A stretch of 64,000 bases of DNA from the NCBI GenBank assembly GCA_903826865.1, contig CAIKGD010000040.1:1-64000 (forward strand), read 5' to 3'. Source of the stretch: an uncultured Verrucomicrobiota bacterium (GTDB lineage: Bacteria; Verrucomicrobiota; Kiritimatiellia; Kiritimatiellales; Tichowtungiaceae). The position numbers and the translations under genes were made by a program. Shown piece by piece: positions 19,844-27,875 of this stretch (position 1 is its first letter; the number at the start of each line of letters is the position of its first letter). The notes under the pieces are model-generated. The model had not been told where the DNA came from and did not search any database. It worked only from the letters and a program-made list of their open reading frames with translations.

Positions 19844-20571
19844 TGCGGCACGGTTTAACAGATTCCGGCGGCTTTACGCTGATTGAGCTGCTGGTGGCGC
19901 TGGCGCTGCTGGGCATTCTCGGTGCGTCGCTGGCCGGCGTACTGCGTAATTCGATGGACTCGGTGGATCAGGCGCAGGCGTCGGTTGATCACTTGACCCG
20001 TTTACGTTCGCTGGATCTGGCGCTGGGCGGTGCGCTGCGCGATGCGGTGACGCTGACGCTTTCTTCGAATGAACAGAAAATGCTGGCCGATCAGGATTCG
20101 TTCGATAAAGAGGCAGGCACGATCCGTTTCCGCGGCGATGAGCTGTCGCTCGGATTTTGTCTGCAACGTCCGTTCTTCTCTACCGAGCGCGATGGCTATA
20201 CGCACTGGATCGCTCTGGATATCCGGGCCGACGAGAAAACGGAACATAAATCACTCTGGCTCCGCGATGTTTCATTTATTCCCGGCAGCGATAATCCGGT
20301 TGGCGCTGACTGGGGCGGACAGGACGGCGAGGTGGACGAACGCCTGCCGGTGCAGGAGGTTTGTCTGGTGCGCGATGCGGCGGAGCTGATTTTCCGCTAC
20401 TGGATTCTTCCGGAGGACGACACCAGCGAATCTGAAGAGATGGAACCGGATGATATTGCCGGCGAGTACGCGCTGGCGGTCCCGGATTATATCGAACTGG
20501 AAATTAAAATGCCGAAGGGTGCACAGGAAGTTCTGACGTTCGATTACAATCTGCGGGAGGGTCTGCTGTAA
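19843..20571 (+). CDS. gspJ: Pseudopilin GspJ-like
   Basis: GGFTLIELLVALALLGILGASLAGVL; position in operon. Confidence 0.8.
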   Translation: MRHGLTDSGGFTLIELLVALALLGILGASLAGVLRNSMDSVDQAQASVDHLTRLRSLDLALGGALRDAVTLTLSSNEQKMLADQDSFDKEAGTIRFRGDELSLGFCLQRPFFSTERDGYTHWIALDIRADEKTEHKSLWLRDVSFIPGSDNPVGADWGGQDGEVDERLPVQEVCLVRDAAELIFRYWILPEDDTSESEEMEPDDIAGEYALAVPDYIELEIKMPKGAQEVLTFDYNLREGLL

Positions 20572-21644
20572 TGCGTGCGGCAATTTCCAGTAATCCCCGT
20601 TCCGGATCGGCTCTGCTGATTGTGCTGGGCGTGATGGCGGTTCTTTCCCTGCTGGTGGCTGAATTCGGCCGGGGGCTGAGGGCGGATTTGCGCGCTTCCG
20701 GCGGGTTTTATGAAGAGGTGCAAAATGACCAGCTGGCCCGCAGCGCACTGGCCGCAGCACAGATTGAGCTGCTGAAAGCGGGCACGTTGATGTATGCTGA
20801 CGCCACCGGGAATGTATATTTTGTGACGAGCGATGAAACGTATGAAACTGAAATTGCTGATCTGGCGCAGTACCGGCAGGGAATGGCTCTGGGACGAGGC
20901 CTTTTTTCATACCGCTTTGTAATGAAGCCTTATGCGCTGGATATCAATGAGCTGGGTGCCGCCGCGCTGAGACGGCTGCTGGAGACGGCCTGCGGTCTTG
21001 AAGAAGGCGATGAACGGTCGGCGCTGGTCGATTCCATTCTCGACTGGGTTGATGCCGACAATAATCCGCGGGCCTACGGTGCTGAAGAAGAGATTTATCA
21101 GGAACTCGATCCGCCGCGCCATTGCCGCAACGCTCCTTTTGAAACCATAGAGGAACTGCTGCTGGTGAACGGCATGACCCGGGATCTGCTGTTTGGATAC
21201 GGACATCCGGTAACCATTGAAGACGGGTTGCTGCTCGGCGGAGGCCTTTACCGGTTTTTAATCGGCGATAACTGTCCGGAAGCTCAGGCCTCCGTTCAGT
21301 ATATCCAGCGCGGGGTTTTGCCTTCAGACGACCCGCGCAAACCGGAAGCCGAGCCGGTGATGGAGGGCTTTACAAAAATCACTGTGCTTCCGCCTGTTCT
21401 TTATCTGGTCGCCGAAGGATTTGTTCCCGGGGCGATCACCAAAGGCGATAAATCGGTTTCGGCGGCGGAAGATCCCTTTCCCGCCGATTCCGCATCCCGG
21501 CACATTATTCTGGTGAAACTGGTACTGCCGGATAACGCTAAGACGAAGGAATATAAAGTGGCTGATTTTCAGGAAAACGCTGCCGGCGAACTGCTCGGGC
21601 AGGTGCTGGCGTATGGACTCCCGGAGGAAACTAATGAACTTTAA
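20571..21644 (+). CDS. gspK: GspK-like minor pseudopilin
   Basis: GSALLIVLGVMAVLSLLVAEFG N-terminus, SILDWVDADNNPRAYGAEEEIYQ; T2SK organisation. Confidence 0.85.
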   Translation: MRAAISSNPRSGSALLIVLGVMAVLSLLVAEFGRGLRADLRASGGFYEEVQNDQLARSALAAAQIELLKAGTLMYADATGNVYFVTSDETYETEIADLAQYRQGMALGRGLFSYRFVMKPYALDINELGAAALRRLLETACGLEEGDERSALVDSILDWVDADNNPRAYGAEEEIYQELDPPRHCRNAPFETIEELLLVNGMTRDLLFGYGHPVTIEDGLLLGGGLYRFLIGDNCPEAQASVQYIQRGVLPSDDPRKPEAEPVMEGFTKITVLPPVLYLVAEGFVPGAITKGDKSVSAAEDPFPADSASRHIILVKLVLPDNAKTKEYKVADFQENAAGELLGQVLAYGLPEETNEL

Positions 21645-23031
21645 AAATATGCCGGAGATGAAATGGCTGGCTGGAAAATCGAGCCTGATTCTGATTTTCC
21701 GGGACAGCATGGTAGATGCGGTTTGGCTGGAGCAGTCTCTGCTCGGCCCGGCTGTTCATCTGATGGAACGCTTCCCGCGTAACGAACAGACCCCTGAGCT
21801 GGTGGCGCAACGGTTGCTCGCGGCGGCGAAGACGCCTGCACGCGTACTGGTCTGTCTGCCGCGCTCTATGGTGATGCAGCGGACGCTGTTTTATCCGACG
21901 GCAGTTCTAAGCGATCTGGCGCAGATGCTTCAGTTTGAAGCCTCCCGGCACGTTCCTCTTCCGGAAGCCGACCGGCGAACCGCGTTTATGGCGGTAACGT
22001 TTCCCGACAGCAAACAGCTCGGCGTCAATCTGCTGGCCGCCCGGAATTCGGAAATCTCTGCTTTGCTGGCACCATGGATCAGCGCCGGGATTCCGGTCGA
22101 TGAGGTCTCGTCTTTAAGCTCTCTGCTGACTCCGGCGGCCGGCGGCGTGCCGGTTTTACAGATTCTGACGGACGATATGCATATGGAGCTGGCGCTCTTT
22201 GCAAACGGACTCTTGCAGGACAGTCTGCTGCTCGACCGGCAGTCTGCCGGCTTCAGTAAAGAGACACTGGTGGACGCGGCGCGCAGAATGGCGGTCCGGC
22301 ATCGTGAACTGCTGGGAGCGGAGGGTATCGGGAAGATATCCTGTTCCGGAACGGCGGAGCTTCCGGAAGATTTTAAAAACAGTTTGGAAGTCGCATTCGG
22401 AATGCATCTCCATGCACTGGAGATTCCGGAAGTTTTGCGTCCGGCCATTTCATCCTTGCCGGCTGAACCGGTGCTGACAGAGGCGTTGTGCGCGGTGGTT
22501 GCCGTGCCGCCGGCTTCGCTGAATCTGATTGACCGGTCCGGACGGAAAGTTCCGTTGAGCCGCCGGACGCTGATTATTGCCGGACTGTGCGCTTTGCTGG
22601 CGGTGGAGCTGCTCGTTGGCTGGCTGATCCGGACGGTTTCGCCCGCCATAGCGTTGAAGTCCACCGAACATGAAACAGCCGACCTGAAACGGCGTGCGGC
22701 CCCGATCCAGCCGGTGAAAAATCAAAACCGCGATCTGCGTAAAGAACTTGAGCAGCTCAACGAGATGGGGAAATCCCGCGTGAGTATCATGAGTATGCTG
22801 AAGGTGCTTTCGGATACACTTCCGGAAGATACGTATTTGCAGGGGATTACTTATTCGCGGGGGGATGAGATTCAGATTAAGGGGCGCTCCAAAACGCCGG
22901 ATCAGCTTCCGCATCTGCTTCAGAGCCTTCCGTTCGTGAAGACCATCGAGGAGTCAAACACCGGTGAAAAAACAGATGAATATTATGGATTCAGTCTCTC
23001 AGCAGCTTTGAGGAGTGCGCGCGATGAATAA
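21634..23031 (+). CDS. gspL: GspL/PilM-like protein with PilN-like C-terminus
   Basis: PilM-like N-terminal region, single TM (TLIIAGLCALLAVELLVGWLI), C-terminal PilN/GspL-like domain; position. Confidence 0.7.
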   Translation: MNFKNMPEMKWLAGKSSLILIFRDSMVDAVWLEQSLLGPAVHLMERFPRNEQTPELVAQRLLAAAKTPARVLVCLPRSMVMQRTLFYPTAVLSDLAQMLQFEASRHVPLPEADRRTAFMAVTFPDSKQLGVNLLAARNSEISALLAPWISAGIPVDEVSSLSSLLTPAAGGVPVLQILTDDMHMELALFANGLLQDSLLLDRQSAGFSKETLVDAARRMAVRHRELLGAEGIGKISCSGTAELPEDFKNSLEVAFGMHLHALEIPEVLRPAISSLPAEPVLTEALCAVVAVPPASLNLIDRSGRKVPLSRRTLIIAGLCALLAVELLVGWLIRTVSPAIALKSTEHETADLKRRAAPIQPVKNQNRDLRKELEQLNEMGKSRVSIMSMLKVLSDTLPEDTYLQGITYSRGDEIQIKGRSKTPDQLPHLLQSLPFVKTIEESNTGEKTDEYYGFSLSAALRSARDE

Positions 23032-23692
23032 TTTTTTAAACAAACTGTCCCGCCGTGAACGGCTTTATGTGCTGGCCGCTGCGGCCGCCCTGTTCGCCGG
23101 CGGAATTCTTTATCCGGTCTTGCGGGCGTCCGAAAAATACCGGCAGGGAAAACTCGAAGAACTGGGAGCTGCCCGGTCGCTGCGTGCAAACTATCAAACC
23201 ATGATTCTTTCCGCCGATCAGATCCGGGCGGAAAACAGCGAGTTGAAAGAAGTGCTTAGCAAGGCGGATGGACTGCTGTTCGAACGGGCCGGCAACGATG
23301 TGATGATGGAGGTTTCTCTCATCAAGCTGTTGACTCAGATGGCGCCGGATTTGAGTCTGGATGTTTCCATGTCAAAGCCCTCACTTCACGGTGTGAAGGG
23401 ACAGCTTAATTTTTCAGTCCGCGGGAGCGGGCGATATCCGGAAATTCTGAACTTTTTCAATAAGATTGAGACCCATCGTCCGTTGATTGTCGTGGATCAT
23501 TTTAACATGATGGTGCAAAACAACCGGCGGCAGCCTGGCCAGAATCGCCAGTGGTCCCCGCAAATGGCGGCGGCTTTGCAACGGGGGGCTGCGGCTTCGG
23601 CAGCGGCGACGGCAGAGCCGTCAGAGCCCCGGATGAAACTGCAAATGGATATTCACATCAACTGCCGGACAGCAGTGGAGGGCGGTAAATGA
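23024..23692 (+). CDS. gspM: GspM-like protein
   Basis: N-terminal LSRRERLYVLAAAAALFAGGILYPV TM then ferredoxin-like domain; position. Confidence 0.65.
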   Translation: MNNFLNKLSRRERLYVLAAAAALFAGGILYPVLRASEKYRQGKLEELGAARSLRANYQTMILSADQIRAENSELKEVLSKADGLLFERAGNDVMMEVSLIKLLTQMAPDLSLDVSMSKPSLHGVKGQLNFSVRGSGRYPEILNFFNKIETHRPLIVVDHFNMMVQNNRRQPGQNRQWSPQMAAALQRGAAASAAATAEPSEPRMKLQMDIHINCRTAVEGGK

Positions 23693-24525
23693 AAATTTCA
23701 GTTCAGCGGTACATCATTCCGGGACTCGCCATTCTCTGCGGCATTGCCGCAGTAGCAGTGATTCCGGCGGTACATCTGCCCCGGACGGATTCCGGCGCAC
23801 GCAAAGAGAGCCTGCGTGCGGTTCCTGCTCCAGATTTGGAGGATTTGAATGAAGCTTCTCCTTCCATGGCGGAAGTCGTTGCTAAACATTTGTTTATTGC
23901 CCAGCGTAAAGCGACCGGCCAGAATTCATTTCCCGACCTGGTGGTGAAGGGGGTTTTCCTTGGAACGGAGAAGAGCGTGGTCTTTTCGCTCAAATCCAAA
24001 CCGCAGGCGAATTTGAGGGTATGGGCCGGCCGGATGGACGGCGCCTTGAGCCAGATCACCGATCCGCGTGATCCCCGCCAGCCGATCGCCGCATTTCTCC
24101 GCGAATGGAGCATCAAAGATATCGGTTTCAGCGGAGTAACGGTGGAGCATTTTATCACTGGCGAGACGGAAACGTATGCAGTGAACTATACGCCTGTAAA
24201 AAAGGTGAAAGATGATGCATCCCGCGGCTATGGACAGGGTATCATCCTGCAGGGCGGCGAGGCGGGGACGGGAGCCGGTGCACGGGCGGCAGCCGGGAAT
24301 AATCCGGCGGCAAAGGGCGCGCAGCTTCCGCCAGGTGCTCAGCCGGTGAACATTATGGCGGATCGCGTTTCGGTAATGATGCAACGGATGACCCCGGATC
24401 AACAGAAGCAGTTTCTGAAGCGGATCGGGAAGGACAGCTCCGAAGCAAACCAGAAGAGCGGTGCTTCAACGAAATCCTTTGCACAAAAAAACAAGAAACC
24501 TCAGACCAGCAAAAAGACTAAATAA
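23689..24525 (+). CDS. GspC-like / T2SS-associated protein
   Basis: N-terminal TM followed by an HR-like domain (VAKHLFIAQRK...DLVVKGVFLGTEKSVVFS); last gene of the T2SS operon. Confidence 0.5.
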   Translation: MKISVQRYIIPGLAILCGIAAVAVIPAVHLPRTDSGARKESLRAVPAPDLEDLNEASPSMAEVVAKHLFIAQRKATGQNSFPDLVVKGVFLGTEKSVVFSLKSKPQANLRVWAGRMDGALSQITDPRDPRQPIAAFLREWSIKDIGFSGVTVEHFITGETETYAVNYTPVKKVKDDASRGYGQGIILQGGEAGTGAGARAAAGNNPAAKGAQLPPGAQPVNIMADRVSVMMQRMTPDQQKQFLKRIGKDSSEANQKSGASTKSFAQKNKKPQTSKKTK

Positions 24526-24530
24526 TTTTA

Positions 24531-24743
24531 CAGCGGTCAGTAATGCGCAGCGAGCGGAAATCCTTCACGCTGGCCTTTTGCATGGCGTCATCCCGCTCGA
24601 TCACGGTGCCCTTGATTTCTGCATCCTTAGAGCTTTCTTGAAGCGCCATGTCAGTCCCATCAGGTTGGTTCACCATATTTTTACGGCTTCTTCGGAACCG
24701 AGCCCTTCACCTCAATCCCGAGATTCAAGAAGGTTTTTTTTCC
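24531..24743 (-). pseudogene. Internally deleted remnant of a tyrosine recombinase related to the one at 45587..46993
   Basis: gcagcgagcggaaatccttcacgctggccttttgcatggcgtcatcccgctcgatcacggtgccc is near-identical to 45975..46045, and ggaaccgagcccttcacctcaatcccgagattca matches the integrase N-terminal region near 46866..46900 (LNLGIEVKG). About 740 nt between the two blocks is missing. Confidence 0.85.
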
Positions 24744-24747
24744 TTTA

Positions 24748-24918
24748 GCGGCTCTGAACGTACTGAAAGAGGATGTTCTGCTCCACGAGCATAAGGTAAG
24801 CCGTACACGTTTGCGGGAAATGCTGCGAAAAGTGTTTGAGATCGTGGAGGATCGCGGTATCTGGCCAGGAAGTGATTCGGAGTTCGGGGATGTCATTCTT
24901 TTTTGTCGGAAGCGGTGA
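24748..24918 (+). pseudogene. 3' remnant of an unidentified gene (57 codons to a stop)
   Basis: Open frame AALNVLKEDVLLHEHKVSRTRLREMLRKVFEIVEDRGIWPGSDSEFGDVILFCRKR* abutting the recombinase remnant, without a start. Confidence 0.4.
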
Positions 24919-24939
24919 TAGTCAATGCACTGATGAGAG

Positions 24940-25617
24940 GTGACTATGTATTACGATTGGAAATTTGGAAGGCTCGTACCGTATACGGAAGCGTTCTGCA
25001 AGGGAACGCTCACTACGCTATCGCTTACCCTTATCGTTATCCTGGTTGGTACGCTCATCGGTGTGTTATTGGGGTTGGTTTTGCGCCGCCGCTTTGCGCG
25101 TCTCATTCTATACCCCATAGTTGACGTTTTTCGCGCACTGCCCCCTCTCGTCTTGATTCTCTTCATGTACTACCTTCTTACGCAGCAGGTTATTGGTGTG
25201 GCGGTACCAGCCTTCTGGGTGTGCGTGATCGCGATGTCGCTGAATCTTGCGGCATTTACGTCAGATCTTGTTCGAGCCGCGATAGAGAATGTCCCTGCCG
25301 ATGCCGTGGATGCCGGACGTGCCTTGGGGATGTCCGAACGGCAAATCACCAAACACATTGTGTTGCCAAGCGTGATGCGAGAGCTAATCCCCAGCATGAC
25401 GCTTCTCTACATCGCGATGCTCAAGATGAGCTCTCTCGCATCGGTCATAAACGTCCGAGAGGTCGTCTACACGGCGCAAACAGTGATCTCCAATGTCTCA
25501 CGATCTCTTGAGGCCTGGGTTATTGTCGGCTTGATATACATCGTCTTGGTTGTCCCTTCGTCCCATGGCGCTCGGGCGATCGAACGCTGGGCGAAGCGTG
25601 GAATAGTGCGAGGTTAG
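24940..25617 (+). CDS. Amino-acid-type ABC transporter permease (HisM family)
   Basis: YTEAFCKGTLTTLSLTLIVILVGTLIGVLLG..., EAA loop DAGRALGMSERQITKHIVLPSVMRELIPS. Confidence 0.9.
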   Translation: MTMYYDWKFGRLVPYTEAFCKGTLTTLSLTLIVILVGTLIGVLLGLVLRRRFARLILYPIVDVFRALPPLVLILFMYYLLTQQVIGVAVPAFWVCVIAMSLNLAAFTSDLVRAAIENVPADAVDAGRALGMSERQITKHIVLPSVMRELIPSMTLLYIAMLKMSSLASVINVREVVYTAQTVISNVSRSLEAWVIVGLIYIVLVVPSSHGARAIERWAKRGIVRG

Positions 25618-25619
25618 GA

Positions 25620-26420
25620 ATGGAAAATACACAGAATAAAAGGCCGTTCTTGAAGGTGGCAGACGTTTCTAAATCGTTTGGAGAAGTTCGTGTTCTGGAT
25701 GGCCTGAATCTTGAGCTTGCAGGGGGAGAAATTCTTGGGGTCATTGGACCTAGCGGCGGGGGGAAGACCACGCTGTTGCGGTGTCTTGATCTTCTAGAGC
25801 CGTTTGATGCAGGCACTATCGAGTACGCTACTCTTGATGCAAAGGCATTACCGAACGGACGTATTTCGAAAGGTTCCGGCGAAGATGGCGGAGAAGCGAC
25901 CACAGTTGCCCTCCGCCAGCAGATCGGGTTTGTCTTTCAGACCTTTAACCTATGGGGAGACAGGACTGTCCTTCAGAACCTCACGCTCGCGCCTTGCGTG
26001 GTGAAGCGCACGGATAGAGCTGAAGCCGAGGCAATAGCCGAAAGGCTTCTCGCGAAGTTTGGGCTGAGCGAGAAGAGAGAGAACCGTATATGGCAGCTAT
26101 CTGGCGGGCAACGGCAGCGTGTGGCCATCATTCGGGCCTTGATGATGGAACCGCAGATTCTGTTGTGTGATGAGGTCACATCCGCTCTTGACCCGGTGCT
26201 GGCGTATGATGTGCTTCAGATGATAAAGGCTTTGAGCGAAGAAGGGCTCACGATGATCGTGGTAACGCATCACGTGGATTTTGCGGCTACGCTGTGCGAC
26301 CGCATCGCCTACCTGAATGATGGAGCAATTCAGCAAATTGATACGCCAGAGCGAATCATCAAATCGCCCAGAAATGAGGAAATCGCCAATTTCCTGAACA
26401 TCCTGCGAGTAGCGGGTTAA
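25620..26420 (+). CDS. Amino-acid-type ABC transporter ATP-binding protein
   Basis: Walker A GPSGGGKTTLLR, signature LSGGQRQRVAI, Walker B ILLCDEVTSALDP. Confidence 0.95.
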   Translation: MENTQNKRPFLKVADVSKSFGEVRVLDGLNLELAGGEILGVIGPSGGGKTTLLRCLDLLEPFDAGTIEYATLDAKALPNGRISKGSGEDGGEATTVALRQQIGFVFQTFNLWGDRTVLQNLTLAPCVVKRTDRAEAEAIAERLLAKFGLSEKRENRIWQLSGGQRQRVAIIRALMMEPQILLCDEVTSALDPVLAYDVLQMIKALSEEGLTMIVVTHHVDFAATLCDRIAYLNDGAIQQIDTPERIIKSPRNEEIANFLNILRVAG

Positions 26421-26626
26421 CCGCACCATGCATAAAGGTAACTTCGCCGACAATAATAAAAATTTGTCTAAGTATAACAACCTCATAAAGAACGTCTTTT
26501 GCCTTGATCGCCTACTCTTTTCCCATACAGTTCGACCCGTTGGCGCGTTCTATAAAGACGCATGAACCGAGGTTAAAGTTCGTTCAACAATACTTGTTAG
26601 GCCACACAACCAACATCGGAGATATC

Positions 26627-27586
26627 ATGGCATCCAGCAGCCTACCAGCAACGACTGACGAAGATATACAAGGCAGAACAGGTGTCCACTTAGTTGGACT
26701 TAAGGTGCACCAATATCTGAAGTGGATTTTCCGCGAGAAGCCAACATCTGATATAGGAATTGATGGAGAAATCGAACTTAGATCCCCGTCCGGGGAAAGC
26801 CATGGGCGATTAATCGCCGTTCAGATCAAATGCGGGCCTTCGTACCTTCGTGAGCAAACGTCAAATTCAATTGTTTATCGGGGTGACTACAAGCATCTTC
26901 GTTATTGGTCTAACTACGCCGTACCCGTGATTGTGGTTCTCTGTGATCCTGTTGAAAGCATCTGCTGGTGGCAGGCTGTAGACATGCAAAGGATCCATTT
27001 CCATGAGAAGGGCTGGAGCTTAGAGGTTGAAAAGAAAAATGTGTTGGGTGAATCCGCAACTGAAGCGCTAACTACTGTCGCAGCTCGCTTGCAAAAGAAG
27101 GATATCATCGAGCTTGCACTTAGAGACTGGATCGGATGGCGATTCGAGCATCAGATGCGGCTTGCTTCGCTCTTCGCTAGTCCTCGCGACTATCACTGGT
27201 TTTCTCACTTGGGCGCGATCGGTGATGAGTTCTATATGATCGACTACGTTCTCGCGGATGTACATGGATTCCAACTCGATGCCGTCAAGCAGTTCATGCG
27301 CCACGCCCAAGGCAATCATAGCGAGTACAAGTACGAGCATGTGCTGCTTGCGTTCGTTAGCGAGTCCATTCACCACCTACTTTCAATTCCTGAGCCACCG
27401 ACTCTTGCAGGAATACGCATTGAATACGTTCCGCTGCTATTGCAACTTGATGGTGAGCCGAGACTTCGTGAAATGGGCAAGGATTCGAAGTTGGTGGCCT
27501 TCTATGAGCATGGGGAAACGATAGGAGAGTACGCTGATGATGTAACCCTGATGCGCAAGTCTTCGGACGGCCGCTCATCGGCCTGA
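26627..27586 (+). CDS. DUF4365 domain-containing protein
   Basis: IGIDGEIELRS...GRLIAVQIKCGPSYL...DYKHLRYWSNYAVPVIVVLCDP is a DUF4365-like pattern with a nuclease-like D..E..QIK arrangement; ATG 26627 preferred over 26504. Confidence 0.8.
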   Translation: MASSSLPATTDEDIQGRTGVHLVGLKVHQYLKWIFREKPTSDIGIDGEIELRSPSGESHGRLIAVQIKCGPSYLREQTSNSIVYRGDYKHLRYWSNYAVPVIVVLCDPVESICWWQAVDMQRIHFHEKGWSLEVEKKNVLGESATEALTTVAARLQKKDIIELALRDWIGWRFEHQMRLASLFASPRDYHWFSHLGAIGDEFYMIDYVLADVHGFQLDAVKQFMRHAQGNHSEYKYEHVLLAFVSESIHHLLSIPEPPTLAGIRIEYVPLLLQLDGEPRLREMGKDSKLVAFYEHGETIGEYADDVTLMRKSSDGRSSA

Positions 27587-27788
27587 CTTGCCTAATTCCA
27601 TGAATCGGTCCACGCCCCAAGTCGGTCAATTTATTGCAATATTGGTCTAGTGATTTTTATTTCCAAGCGAATATAATTCAAATAACAAAATTTGGAAGTT
27701 CTGGAGATCAAATAACCGTCCGCATCGCGGCCCTATTTATGCCCCCGGTCGGGATCAGGGTCAACTTTTCAGAATGTTTCACCCCGCG

Positions 27789-27835
27789 CTTCCAAGGTTT
27801 GAAAGAATCCGGTAGAAACTTTCCAATCTTTGGAA
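27789..27835. promoter_or_regulatory. Two inverted repeats upstream of hsdM: CTTCCAA-ggt-TTGAAAG and TTCCAA-tct-TTGGAA
   Basis: 7-3-7 imperfect and 6-3-6 perfect palindromes with centres about 31 bp apart, 40-90 bp upstream of the hsdM start. Confidence 0.45.
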
Positions 27836-27875
27836 CATTACGCTGTGTACGGGTTTATAAAACGATAGGACGGGC

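Noticed and set aside
26608-26627. GTTAGGC upstream of the DUF4365 gene as a possible integron attC core site
   Set aside because: A single GTTRRRY heptamer occurs by chance, and no matching RYYYAAC plus paired L boxes or imperfect-palindrome structure was found after the gene; no integron integrase.
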